Positions 22,907-31,529 of a stretch of DNA of 40,218 bases are shown piece by piece (within the stretch, counting starts at the first letter, position 1; each line of letters opens with the position of its first letter). The notes beneath the pieces were generated by a model. The model did no database searches, was not told the DNA's origin, and saw only the letters and a list, made by a program, of their open reading frames with translations. This DNA comes from Defluviitaleaceae bacterium. Its GTDB lineage: Bacteria; Bacillota; Clostridia; Lachnospirales; WQUN01. The translations under genes were made by a program, and so were the position numbers. The stretch spans positions 1 to 40,218 of the forward strand of contig WQRX01000028.1 of the NCBI GenBank assembly GCA_009786535.1, written 5' to 3'.

Positions 22907-24861
22907 TAGAATGCCCCCAGTCGGTTTACAAGTGTGTCATAAATCGAATCAATTACATTAATTAAGCGGGACGCCGCCTGGAACATGGTTTGGAAACGTA
23001 CCAAGTCCATCATTTCTTCATTAATATCTACGCCCTTAACCGAAAGGCGCTGGTTATGGGTTTGGGTGGTTATCTCATCAAAGCTGAGGGCGAAGTTTAG
23101 CGCTTGGCGTGTGTCGATGGCCAAGTGGTCACTTACCGAGATGATAAAGTCCTCTAACCGCCCTTCGCGGAACAAGTGCGGGAACGTTCCCACCGTGTTA
23201 AAGCCTATGATTACTTCGTTATTACTTTCCCCTATATCGCGACTGGTAGACGTAGCAAGCAGCTGGTTACTATGCACCAATTCGGGATTAATAGAGAAGT
23301 TAAGTGCGTTCATACCCCCCAGATACATGGTAAACATGGGGTAGCCTCTATCGTCCTCTAATGGTGTAAAGCCGGACGGGATGGTAATGGGCGCTTCGCC
23401 TGGGATTGCGGGAATGGGCGCACCCGCAAAGCGCTGCCCCGCCGCATTTACATAGATAGGCACCCAGCGTGTATTCCCGGGCGGGACATTAGGGTTATCA
23501 CCGAAGGTATTAAAGGTAGCTATTTCGCCGTCCGAGTCGCGCCTGTAGGTAAACAACAATGCCGAACGGTTGTCGCCATTCCTATCATACCCGTTAATAT
23601 GCCCCGTTGTGCCGGGGATTGGGCGCATTTGCGCGTCCAGCCCTTCGTTAATTGCGCGGGCAAAGGTACGTACCAGCGTATTTAACTGGTTCATATAAAA
23701 GGGGATACCTTTAAAGTTTGAGGTTGTGCCGCGTATTACCTGCGTACCCGCAGGGCGGAAGCCGTTCGGGTCGTGGGGTACGGGGTCGTTGGGGTTAAAG
23801 CCCGCTACCGCAAGGGCGCGGTCGGCTTCGGGCACTACGTTACCTGCCGCATCTAACCAGTCGCCGCGCCATTGGTCGGGCGCGTTGGTTAAAAAGCCCA
23901 TAGGCCAGTATGCTACCTGCTCGTTCGTTACTACAGAGTTATTACCGTCGCGCAGGTCAATCAACCCGCGCAGCGTGCCGCGCAGGGCGTGGTTATAGAT
24001 ATCAAACGCCCCCATACCGCCCGAAAAATAGACATCATACAGACCGTCTACGTCCATTTCATTTCTGCGTTCGCCCGCTTGGCGGGGGATAAGTTCTAAC
24101 GCGCTGTGCCTGTCATGCCGAACGAAGTCATGCCCGTTAATCAGCACTGTTAGGCGGCGGTCGTTTGGTCTGTCGGGTGTGGAAAAGTCGCGCTCCTGCA
24201 CTTCTACGTTTACGTGTTGGGAAAGTTGGTCGATAAGTAAATTCCTTCTGTCGCGCAGGTCGTTTGCGTTTGACCCGTCGCGTTCAAAGTCTGCTATTTG
24301 GCGGTTTAGCGTAGAAATTTGCTGCCCCAGCGAGTTTATAATCATTACTACGTCTGCAATTTCGCGGTTTAAATCCATTTGCTGGCGTTGAAGTGCAAGC
24401 GCGTTGTGGCGCACCATTTCCGTTAGCGCGGCTGAGCCGTTAATTACATTTGTGCGGAAGGTTTCGTCGGCTGCGTTACTGCTCAGGTCCTGCATTCTGC
24501 CAAAGAATTGCTCAAATGAGCTTAACACGCCCGCGCCGGGCAGGTTGTTAAACACCGTTTCTACAAATGTCAGGTGATTTACTTTGGTCGCGTGTTCGCC
24601 CATAATGGCGCGCTGGTGCCAAAACTTCATATCCAAGAAGCGGTTGCGGTTTTGGATAATGCTGTGGGTTTCCGAACCTGTGCCGTACATGCCGCGCCCG
24701 TCCCATACATGCAGGGGACGCGCCGCACTTTGCACCGTTTGCTGGCGCGAAAAACCGGGGATTTCTGCATTGGCAACATTGTGCGATACAACGTTCAAAT
24801 TCGCACGTGCGGCATGCAAACCGGTGGTTGCGATATGGAATGGAAAGAATGCTGAGCGCAT
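22906..24861 (-). CDS. flgK: FlgK, hook-associated protein 1, second copy
   Basis: This 651-residue protein has the FlgK N-terminus (ATTGLHAARANLNVVSHNVA, then NAEIPGFSRQQTVQ) and C-terminus (GVDINEEMMDLVRFQTMFQA). The coiled region with NRQIADFERDGSNANDLRDR is typical. Usual FlgK length is 500-550 residues, so about 100 residues are added, mostly in the Pro/Gly-rich centre. FlgK is exported and forms the first hook-filament junction ring. GGAAGTGA supports the start. It follows the other flgK after 17 nt and overlaps the next flgL by 1 nt. The N-terminus has a few residues (SAFFPF) not seen in the other copy. Confidence 0.94.
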   Translation of the reverse strand: MRSAFFPFHIATTGLHAARANLNVVSHNVANAEIPGFSRQQTVQSAARPLHVWDGRGMYGTGSETHSIIQNRNRFLDMKFWHQRAIMGEHATKVNHLTFVETVFNNLPGAGVLSSFEQFFGRMQDLSSNAADETFRTNVINGSAALTEMVRHNALALQRQQMDLNREIADVVMIINSLGQQISTLNRQIADFERDGSNANDLRDRRNLLIDQLSQHVNVEVQERDFSTPDRPNDRRLTVLINGHDFVRHDRHSALELIPRQAGERRNEMDVDGLYDVYFSGGMGAFDIYNHALRGTLRGLIDLRDGNNSVVTNEQVAYWPMGFLTNAPDQWRGDWLDAAGNVVPEADRALAVAGFNPNDPVPHDPNGFRPAGTQVIRGTTSNFKGIPFYMNQLNTLVRTFARAINEGLDAQMRPIPGTTGHINGYDRNGDNRSALLFTYRRDSDGEIATFNTFGDNPNVPPGNTRWVPIYVNAAGQRFAGAPIPAIPGEAPITIPSGFTPLEDDRGYPMFTMYLGGMNALNFSINPELVHSNQLLATSTSRDIGESNNEVIIGFNTVGTFPHLFREGRLEDFIISVSDHLAIDTRQALNFALSFDEITTQTHNQRLSVKGVDINEEMMDLVRFQTMFQAASRLINVIDSIYDTLVNRLGAF

Positions 24862-24878
24862 AGGGTCACTTCCTTCTT

Positions 24879-26873
24879 TTAGTTTCTACCGATATTTACA
24901 ATTGTCCCCATCATGCCGTCTATTACATTAATAACGCGGGAAGCGGCTTGGAACGCGTACTGGAAGCGAAGCATGGATGCAAGCTCTTCGTCCATGGAAA
25001 CGCCCTTAATTGCCTGCCGTTGATTATCGGCTTGGATAACTTGTACCATCTGGTTATCCACAAAGCGAATGGCTTCGTTTACGTCTATGGAAATTTGGTT
25101 TACCAAACGCACGTAGGCTTCCTGTACGCGGAATTGGCGCCCGCCTATGTCTACAACATAGGGACCTTCGTTGCTGCGCCAAATGGTTTGCAGTGCCTCT
25201 AGTATGCGGGTGTCGTTTACTGCGTCGCGGTCCAAGGAAAGGGCAAGCAGGTTATGCCCGCCCGGTTGTAGCAAAAGCGGATTGATGCGCAGATTTTCCG
25301 TTGACCATAGCGAATTGATGTTTGCCGGGTCTACGGGTGTATTTTCGTTAGCGTGGATACGTACAAATAAGGGAATGCTGCCAACGCCGTCGGGGGGCGG
25401 GGCGGTGCTGTCGCCGTTTAAGTTCCAATGAGCGCGGGGCAGACCAAGGTTGCCCACAAGGTCGCCGTGGGTTGCGTGGTCTTCACGGAATACGAAGCGG
25501 TAACGCCCGCCGTCCAGTAAAGCAAGCTGTGCCCATTCTGTATCGGTGATACTGGGGTTTGCCAAGCGGAAGGCGGCAATTTCTGCCGTATTTGGTACGC
25601 GCGTCCCGTTTGCCAAATGAATATACGGGCGGGGCGGGGCAACCCCCGACGGGAAGGTGTCGGCGGGGTTAAATTGGGGGTTTACTTCGCGCAGCTGCCC
25701 TGTTTGCACATCGTTCAGCATGTTTACCATCGCGTATACAATGCTGTCTAAGTCTTGCTGTACGCGGGGTATCATTGCGTTATTAACGCTCCAGTTGTGC
25801 CAATCCCAATTGTGCTGGCGCGCCCATAAATCGCGTTGGAACTGGTCGGGTGTCCAATCTGCGGTGTGGGGGTGGTCGATGGGGTTAAGCGGTTCGGTAG
25901 GGCGAGGGATTTGGCTGCTCATGTGGTGCGCAGGGACTGCGCCGCGGGCAAGCAGTAATGCATTTAACTGCCCGAAGTCGTTGCCGCTGGCAAAATCAAC
26001 AGAACGCAGGAAAAAGTATTCTATAAAATCATGCCCCGGAACGGTATCGGCATTAATGGTTTGCCCGCCTGTACCCAGCACGGGTACAACAAAGTCAAAA
26101 TCGGCGGAAACACGGCGCAGACCCATATGCGTTACCGACCCTGCGGCAATTAACTCATGCCCCATGGACACGATATTCTTTTCACCGTTATTGCCGATGC
26201 GTACTTCCATAGGAATAAGCTCGGCCAACCTATCCAATGCCAAGTTACGCGCATCGCGGAAGTCGTTTGCGTTATCGCCCGCGAGTTCCGTATTGCGGAT
26301 TAGCGTGTTAAGACGATTTATTTCATCTAACAGACCATTTACGTCGGAAACGGTTTGGATAATTTGTGCGTTTAAATTCCGCTGCTCCTCAAACAAGCCG
26401 TTAGCTACTTCGCGGGCTTTGTTTAAGAAGGATTGCGAGGTATGCAACATTTGGTTACGCACGGCAAAGCTATCGGGGTGGCGACTTAGCTCTTGAATGG
26501 CAAACCACATGTCGTTGATTACGCCTTGGAAGTTGTACGCGCCGTATAGTTCGCCCAGCATGTTTTCAATCTCGCGCCCTGTGACTACCAGCGCATTGTA
26601 GAAATGTAACCGCCCCACATTCTCGCGGTATGTAAAATCCAAAAACTCGTTACGCAGTTGCTGCACGGCGTTACGGTCTGCGCCCATGCCCAGCACCATG
26701 CGGTCGCCATTGCGCGATTCGCCCCTGAATACTACAAGCCCGTCCTTTTGCACCACACGCTGGCGAGAGAAGCCTTTAATCTCGGCGTTGGACATATTAT
26801 GCCCCGTTACACCCAAATTAAGATGCGCTACGCGCAAACCGCTGGTGGCGATAGATAATCCTGAAAATCCCAT
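24879..26873 (-). CDS. flgK: FlgK, hook-associated protein 1, first copy
   Basis: This 664-residue protein opens MGFSGLSIATSGLRVAHLNL followed by TGHNMSNAEIKGFSRQ, and ends with GVSMDEELASMLRFQYAFQA, both standard FlgK ends. It differs strongly from the other FlgK in the middle, so the two are old paralogs. Two different FlgK proteins could build a two-layer junction or serve the two flagellins separately; this is inference. GAGGGA stands before the ATG. It lies 35 nt after flgN, whose product is the expected export chaperone for FlgK and FlgL. Confidence 0.94.
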   Translation of the reverse strand: MGFSGLSIATSGLRVAHLNLGVTGHNMSNAEIKGFSRQRVVQKDGLVVFRGESRNGDRMVLGMGADRNAVQQLRNEFLDFTYRENVGRLHFYNALVVTGREIENMLGELYGAYNFQGVINDMWFAIQELSRHPDSFAVRNQMLHTSQSFLNKAREVANGLFEEQRNLNAQIIQTVSDVNGLLDEINRLNTLIRNTELAGDNANDFRDARNLALDRLAELIPMEVRIGNNGEKNIVSMGHELIAAGSVTHMGLRRVSADFDFVVPVLGTGGQTINADTVPGHDFIEYFFLRSVDFASGNDFGQLNALLLARGAVPAHHMSSQIPRPTEPLNPIDHPHTADWTPDQFQRDLWARQHNWDWHNWSVNNAMIPRVQQDLDSIVYAMVNMLNDVQTGQLREVNPQFNPADTFPSGVAPPRPYIHLANGTRVPNTAEIAAFRLANPSITDTEWAQLALLDGGRYRFVFREDHATHGDLVGNLGLPRAHWNLNGDSTAPPPDGVGSIPLFVRIHANENTPVDPANINSLWSTENLRINPLLLQPGGHNLLALSLDRDAVNDTRILEALQTIWRSNEGPYVVDIGGRQFRVQEAYVRLVNQISIDVNEAIRFVDNQMVQVIQADNQRQAIKGVSMDEELASMLRFQYAFQAASRVINVIDGMMGTIVNIGRN

Positions 26874-26908
26874 TTAAATCCCTCTTTCGCTTACTGCGCT
26901 ACGTTGCA

Positions 26909-27388
26909 CTAATTCCGATTAGGCTTGGAACCGGCACTGTCCGGATATTCGGTAAGCTCCGCTTGTGCGCTTGTGCGTATTACGTTTAAAGAGTAATCGA
27001 CATAATCCAGCGCATTCTCAATCAAAACTTGGTTAAGGTCGTTCGCTTCTTTTAGCTTGGTCAAAATCCCGCGTAATTTTACGCCAATTTCGCGCAGGTC
27101 GTCTTGCTGGGGCTGACCTTCCATAGCTTCTATTACTGATGCAAGGTCGTTTAGTTGCCCGCGCCTTCCTAATACTTCGGCAATATCGTTGGTTAAGGAT
27201 ACACGTTGACGCTCTAATCGATTGTTTTGGCTTATTACCATGTTTTCCAAGTTTGTTATTTTTTGCAATTCATCAATATTGTTTTGCACAATAACGTCCT
27301 TTTTTTCCAACGCTAAGCCATGCAGCTCCTCACAACGCGTGTGCTGCTCGTTTAACACGTCAATAAGTTGGTTAATCATTCCCGCCAT
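26909..27388 (-). CDS. flgN: FlgN-like export chaperone for FlgK and FlgL
   Basis: This 159-residue, largely helical protein has the FlgN layout. The N-terminal helix includes LIDVLNEQHTRCEELHGLAL, followed by the conserved K-x-x-x-I-x-x-N-x-x-x-L pattern and NLENMVISQNNRLERQR, and a helical C-terminus. FlgN chaperones keep hook-associated proteins unfolded and bring them to the flagellar export gate. AAAAGGTGA precedes the ATG. It sits between flgM and flgK as in other Firmicutes. The 135-nt gap to flgM contains no convincing terminator: the CCGAA/TTCGG stem near 27439-27451 is short and not next to the T-run. Confidence 0.88.
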   Translation of the reverse strand: MAGMINQLIDVLNEQHTRCEELHGLALEKKDVIVQNNIDELQKITNLENMVISQNNRLERQRVSLTNDIAEVLGRRGQLNDLASVIEAMEGQPQQDDLREIGVKLRGILTKLKEANDLNQVLIENALDYVDYSLNVIRTSAQAELTEYPDSAGSKPNRN

Positions 27389-27523
27389 ATTGTCACCTTT
27401 TCATCCTTGAAAAAAGTCTAATAAAAAACGCCCCCGCCCCGAAAAATTCGGAGAGGAAGAGCGCATATAACATCCATGTATTTGCTATGTTTCATAACGA
27501 TATGCATCCGTGCAAGTCGTTTC

Positions 27524-27802
27524 TTATTCTTCGGTGCCAAAGATACGTGCCGCTACCGCACTTGCGTTTACGCTGTACGAGCCGGATTGTAATTGCTGCT
27601 GAAGCTGTGTTATACGTTCGTTACGCACATCAGGCACTTCGTTTACTGCACGGCGCGCTACGTGAAAGTCATGTGCCGTTGCTCCAATGGAAACGCTGTC
27701 GCCAACGCTTGCTACACCCCGCCCCCGAGCGGCGGGCGTGACCGCCTTTTTAACCGAATATGCGTTGTACGTACTGTACGCACCGCCAATTCTCATGTCC
27801 AT
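27524..27802 (-). CDS. flgM: FlgM anti-sigma-D factor
   Basis: This 92-residue protein has the FlgM N-terminus (MRIGGAYSTYNAYSVKK) and the C-terminal sigma-binding segment (ITQLQQQLQSGSYSVNASAV then AARIFG). FlgM holds sigma-D inactive until hook completion, when it is exported. Either ATG 27802 or ATG 27796 may start it; 27796 gives the more typical MRI opening. A sigma-D promoter with a perfect GCCGATAA lies upstream, so flgM is under the sigma factor it inhibits, as in other flagellated bacteria. It is the first gene of the late operon. Confidence 0.92.
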   Translation of the reverse strand: MDMRIGGAYSTYNAYSVKKAVTPAARGRGVASVGDSVSIGATAHDFHVARRAVNEVPDVRNERITQLQQQLQSGSYSVNASAVAARIFGTEE

Positions 27803-27846
27803 AATTTTACCCGCTTTCTACGATGAAGTCTTAGCTTTCTAACTCA

Positions 27847-27874
27847 TTATCGGCACAGAAGATTGATTATATTA
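27847..27874 (-). promoter_or_regulatory. Sigma-D (sigma-28) promoter of the flgM operon
   Basis: On the minus strand TAAT (27874-27871), a 16-nt spacer and a perfect GCCGATAA (27854-27847) precede flgM. The -35 overlaps the stop codon of ecfT, and no terminator follows ecfT, so read-through from the ECF genes is possible. Confidence 0.8.
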
Positions 27875-28660
27875 GTAAAAACGTAAAAAAAGTAAAATTG
27901 CACAAAAAATCACCATGATACATCCCGCAAATATGTCCTTTTTAGTTAAACGCAGGGGCTGCATTTTTGTGCGGTTTTTGCCCCCTTGGTAGCACCGCGC
28001 TTCCATTGCCGTTGAAAGCTCGTCTGCCCGCTTGAACGACGAAACAAAGAGCGGCACCAATATAGGAAGGAAATTTTTTACACGCTTTACTAAGCCCCCC
28101 GTTTCAAAATCCGCCCCTCGAGCTTTTTGCGCTTTAATAATTTTATCGGCTTCTTCTGAGAGGGTAGGTATCATGCGCAAGGCGATGGTCATCATTATAG
28201 CGATATCGTGGGCGGGAAGGCGCGTAGGCGCAAGTAAGGATTCTATGCCGTCGGTTAATTTAATGGGGGAGGTGGTCAGTGTCAATACCGCCGAACCCGT
28301 AACCAGCAGTACAAGCCGCGACGCCATTAGCCCCGCGCGGGCAATGCCTTCGGTGGTTAGTTGTAGAAACCCGAAAGAAAAAAGCACCGCTTCTCCCGGG
28401 GTTAAGAACAAGTTTAACAGCATGGCAAAGAGCAATATGAAAAATACCGCGCGCAAACCGCGGAATAATAATTTTACAGGTACGCGCGACAATGCAATAA
28501 CAAACGCCAGAAAAACCGCAGCAAGCCCAAGCCCTAAAAAATCGGTGACAAACAAAAGCACCGTTACGTATGCAATAACGGAAAGCAACTTTACCCGCGG
28601 GTCCAGCCGATGCAATAGCGAATCGGCAGGGTAATACTGCCCGATAACAATGCGGCTCAC
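27872..28660 (-). CDS. ecfT: EcfT, ECF transporter transmembrane subunit
   Basis: This 262-residue membrane protein begins with the EcfT signature IGQYYPADSLLHRLDPRVKL. It has several hydrophobic segments and the two short Ala-Arg-Gly coupling motifs, of which KAQKARGADFETGGL is visible near residue 190. EcfT links the two ATPase domains to a substrate-binding S-component in energy-coupling factor vitamin and metal transporters. Its ATG overlaps the end of ecfA as ATGA (28657-28660). No S-component lies beside it, consistent with a shared group II module. The RibU-like gene at the right edge of the window is one possible client. Confidence 0.93.
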   Translation of the reverse strand: MSRIVIGQYYPADSLLHRLDPRVKLLSVIAYVTVLLFVTDFLGLGLAAVFLAFVIALSRVPVKLLFRGLRAVFFILLFAMLLNLFLTPGEAVLFSFGFLQLTTEGIARAGLMASRLVLLVTGSAVLTLTTSPIKLTDGIESLLAPTRLPAHDIAIMMTIALRMIPTLSEEADKIIKAQKARGADFETGGLVKRVKNFLPILVPLFVSSFKRADELSTAMEARCYQGGKNRTKMQPLRLTKKDIFAGCIMVIFCAILLFLRFY

Positions 28661-30408
28661 GTTAACACCTCTAGGGCATGTTCTTCTGTATAAATGCCTG
28701 TTGGGATATTTTCATTTGTTTCTGCGAGTTGCGCCATAATGCGGGCAACTTGGGGCACGTCTAAGCCTATTTCTTCCAGCATACTTATTTGTGCAAAAAT
28801 TTCCGCAGGTGTGCCAGCGGCGGCTATTTCGCCTTGGTTCATAACAATAATTCGGTTACACAGCGCCGCGGCATCGTCCATGCTGTGGGAGATTAAAAGC
28901 ACCGTAATATTATGCGCCCTGTGCAAGCTTTGAATTTGCGCCAAAATTTCGCCACGACCTTGGGGGTCTAACCCTGCGGTTGGCTCGTCCAAAATCAGCA
29001 CCTCGGGCTGCATGGCAAGTACGCCCGCGATGGCAACGCGGCGCTTTTGCCCGCCCGAAAGCGCGAAGGGGGATTTTTCGTACACTTCTTCACCCAGTCC
29101 TACCATGGCAAGGGCGGCACGGGCATTTTTTTGAATTTCTTCTGCGCTAAGCCCCATACGCGTTGGTCCGTAGGCTACGTCCTCATACACGGTTTGCGCA
29201 AAAAGCTGATGTTCGGGATATTGAAAAACCAAGCCAATGCGTCGGCGCAATGCACGCAGTCGCTTTTTATCCCCGTGAATATCTTCGCCCTTGAATAACA
29301 CGCTACCCGAAGTGGGTTTAAGCAGTGCATTCATATGTTGGACGAGGGTACTCTTGCCCGAACCCGTGTGACCGATAATTGCCGTCATTTCTCCCACGCG
29401 GAATTGTAGATTTATGTTACGAATGGCACATTTTTCATATGCCGCGCCTGCGTTGTACACGTGGGACACATCGCGGAGCGCAAGCACAACAGGCGCGGGT
29501 TGAGATGAAGGAGCGCCAGGAATACGCCCACTTAAAACATTGCCTTCCTTTGACACCCTGCCCACAGCCGCAGCCGCCTTTTGCAGTGCCGCATCGGCAA
29601 GCAAAGCGCCTGCCGTCAGCACATCTTGCCCGACAGGAACGCCCCGCGCACGCAATTTTTGTGCGAAGGCTGCCACCCTAGGCATTGCAAGCCCCAATTT
29701 TTCTAACACGTCGCCTTGTGCAAAAACTTGTTGCGGCGCACCGTCCATTGCGACGTGGCCCTTGTTCATAACAATAATGCGCTGCGCTTGCGCTGCTTCT
29801 TCCATAAAATGCGTAATTAGCACCACCGTTACACCCTCATCGTTGAGCCGCCTTAATACCTGCATTACCTCGCGGCGACCCTGCGGGTCTAACATGGCAG
29901 TAGATTCGTCTGCAATAATAATTTCGGGGCGCATGGCAAGCACGCCTGCGATAGCAACGCGCTGTTTTTGCCCACCTGAAAGATGGTGCGGGGCAGCTTT
30001 TGCATACGCTTGCATATGCACGGCGGCTAATGCGCCGTCCACCTGCTTGCGAATTTTATGAGAAGGAGTGCCCACATTTTCCGGCCCAAAGGCGACATCC
30101 TCTTCCACCAGCGTCGCCACAATTTGATTGTCGGGGTTTTGAAAAATCATGCCCGCCGTTTTGCGCACTTCCCACAGCTTACTTGCGTCACCCGTGCTAT
30201 TTCCGTTTACCCAAACCTCACCCTGGCTGGGCAAAAGCAATGCATTAATATGCCGCGCCAACGTAGACTTGCCCGAACCGTTGTGCCCAACAATGGCAAC
30301 AAATGCCCCTTTTTCCACGAAAAACGAGACATCACTTAGCGCCGCCGTTATAGGAATATTTTCATTGACTGTATTATACGCATAATACAGTCCCTCAATT
30401 TTTATCAT
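28657..30408 (-). CDS. ecfA: Fused EcfA1-EcfA2 ATPase of the ECF transporter
   Basis: This protein of about 583 residues carries two complete ABC ATPase domains in one chain. The first has GHNGSGKST, LSGGQKQRVAIAG and IIIADESTAMLDPQGR. The second has GHTGSGKST, LSGGQKRRVAIAG and LILDEPTAGLDPQGR. They are joined by a linker of roughly 60 residues rich in Ala. In most Firmicutes EcfA1 and EcfA2 are separate genes of 270-290 residues. I place the start at ATG 30408 (MIKIEGLYY); ATG 30411 is equally possible. The open frame reaches ATG 30432, but the divergent prmA promoter -35 begins there. Codons 7-14 (LYYAYNTV) are encoded by a perfect 26-bp palindrome found again in the cysteine desulfurase gene. 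Confidence 0.9.
   Translation of the reverse strand: MIKIEGLYYAYNTVNENIPITAALSDVSFFVEKGAFVAIVGHNGSGKSTLARHINALLLPSQGEVWVNGNSTGDASKLWEVRKTAGMIFQNPDNQIVATLVEEDVAFGPENVGTPSHKIRKQVDGALAAVHMQAYAKAAPHHLSGGQKQRVAIAGVLAMRPEIIIADESTAMLDPQGRREVMQVLRRLNDEGVTVVLITHFMEEAAQAQRIIVMNKGHVAMDGAPQQVFAQGDVLEKLGLAMPRVAAFAQKLRARGVPVGQDVLTAGALLADAALQKAAAAVGRVSKEGNVLSGRIPGAPSSQPAPVVLALRDVSHVYNAGAAYEKCAIRNINLQFRVGEMTAIIGHTGSGKSTLVQHMNALLKPTSGSVLFKGEDIHGDKKRLRALRRRIGLVFQYPEHQLFAQTVYEDVAYGPTRMGLSAEEIQKNARAALAMVGLGEEVYEKSPFALSGGQKRRVAIAGVLAMQPEVLILDEPTAGLDPQGRGEILAQIQSLHRAHNITVLLISHSMDDAAALCNRIIVMNQGEIAAAGTPAEIFAQISMLEEIGLDVPQVARIMAQLAETNENIPTGIYTEEHALEVLT
30367..30392. repeat. 26-bp perfect palindrome, copy 1 (inside ecfA)
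   Basis: GACTGTATTAT and its exact complement flank ACGC (GCGT on the other strand). The same 26 bases occur at 33027-33052. Here they lie near the 5' end of ecfA, read on the minus strand, and encode LYYAYNTV. Confidence 0.9.
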
Positions 30409-30431
30409 CATAACCGCAATAATACCACACA

Positions 30432-30460
30432 TTGCCCCGCTCTGCGCACAAGGATATAAT
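30432..30460 (+). promoter_or_regulatory. Sigma-A promoter of the prmA-thiI operon
   Basis: TTGCCC (30432-30437), a 17-nt spacer and a perfect TATAAT (30455-30460) face prmA. The predicted start near 30467 leaves a leader of about 105 nt that contains a very stable hairpin. Confidence 0.65.
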
Positions 30461-30476
30461 GAACGTGAAATACGTC

Positions 30477-30535
30477 AAAAAATGGACAACCTGCGCCAAC
30501 ACAATATTCACAATTGCGTTGGCGCAGGTTGTCCA
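30477..30535. terminator. 18-bp hairpin in the ecfA/prmA divergent region
   Basis: Arms at 30483-30500 and 30518-30535 (core GGACAACCTGCGCCAAC and its complement) are perfectly complementary around a 17-nt loop. A6 at 30477-30482 becomes T6 directly after the stem on the minus strand, so it is a good terminator for minus-strand RNA entering ecfA. In the prmA transcript it would be a leader hairpin without a T-tract. Confidence 0.6.
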
Positions 30536-30572
30536 ACGAAATCACAATAACGAATATTGAATTGAGGCACAT

Positions 30573-31529
30573 ATGAAATGGACAAAAGTGAGCATAGCTA
30601 CGCGAAGCGAAGAAACGGATATCGTATCCGACTTATTGCTTTCCTGCGGCATTAGCGGGGTAGAAATTGTTGACCCGCGCGAGTTTGACGGCTTTCTATT
30701 GCAGGATAAAAAGTCATGGGACTATGTAGACGCGAGTTTGCTGGAAAAGCAACGCCTCGGCAGCGCCTATATCATCTTTTATCTTGCCCATGGCGAAGAC
30801 GGCTCGCGCGCGTTGGAAGAAATAAAAGCACAATTACTTTCGCACGTGCCCATGCTTACTCTTGCATTTTCTGTCGAACATGTAAACGACGAGGACTGGC
30901 TGGACGAGTGGAAAAAGCACTTCGCGCCCATACGTGCAGGGAAGGTTGGCATCGTGCCCGCGTGGGACAGGCAAGCCCTTTCCCCGCCTGCGGAAATTGT
31001 TTTTACCCTTGACCCGGGCTCGGCATTTGGCACGGGACAGCACGCGACTACCTTTTTGTGCGTGGAAGCATTGCAGGAAAGATTAACGAAAGGGCAAGCG
31101 CTCTTAGATGCAGGTTGCGGGAGCGGTATTTTAGCCGTTATCGGGCTTTTGCTTGGCGCGTCCGACGTTGTTGCATGTGATATTGACCCGTCTGCAATAA
31201 CCGCAACTCATCATCATGTAGCACTAAACGGCGTAGACAGCGCCTGCCTGCAAGTGCTTCACGGCAATATTATTACAGACGCGCACATGGCGGATGCACT
31301 GCACGGGCGCAGTTTCGATGTTATTGCCGCCAACATTGTCGCTGATGTGATTATTCCGCTTTTGCCGACCGTTGCGCAACTGCTTGCGCCGAACGGTTTT
31401 TTTATTACGTCGGGGATTATCGACGACCGCGCAGAGGAAGTGCTTATTGCCATGCAAGCCAATGGACTGAGGGTAATTTCAAATAAAGCGCTTGAGGGCT
31501 GGCATTGCTTGGTGTGCGTCCATGCCTAA
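30573..31529 (+). CDS. prmA: Ribosomal protein L11 methyltransferase PrmA
   Basis: This 318-residue protein has the PrmA N-terminal substrate domain (MKWTKVSIATRSEETDIVSD) and a class I SAM methyltransferase domain from about residue 150: LDPGSAFGTGQHATTFLC, LLDAGCGSGILAV (SAM-binding) and ANIVADVI (catalytic region). It trimethylates ribosomal protein L11 in the cytoplasm. TTGAGG or GAGG before the ATG provides a Shine-Dalgarno sequence. Length is normal for the family. The rsmE start lies 8 nt inside its 3' end, so the two are coupled. It opens an operon of translation-related modification genes. Confidence 0.95.
   Translation: MKWTKVSIATRSEETDIVSDLLLSCGISGVEIVDPREFDGFLLQDKKSWDYVDASLLEKQRLGSAYIIFYLAHGEDGSRALEEIKAQLLSHVPMLTLAFSVEHVNDEDWLDEWKKHFAPIRAGKVGIVPAWDRQALSPPAEIVFTLDPGSAFGTGQHATTFLCVEALQERLTKGQALLDAGCGSGILAVIGLLLGASDVVACDIDPSAITATHHHVALNGVDSACLQVLHGNIITDAHMADALHGRSFDVIAANIVADVIIPLLPTVAQLLAPNGFFITSGIIDDRAEEVLIAMQANGLRVISNKALEGWHCLVCVHA

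Noticed and set aside
27439..27451. CCGAA/TTCGG stem between flgM and flgN as a terminator
   Set aside because: It has only 5 bp, and the T-run is not adjacent on the transcribed strand. Co-transcription of flgM and flgN is expected.
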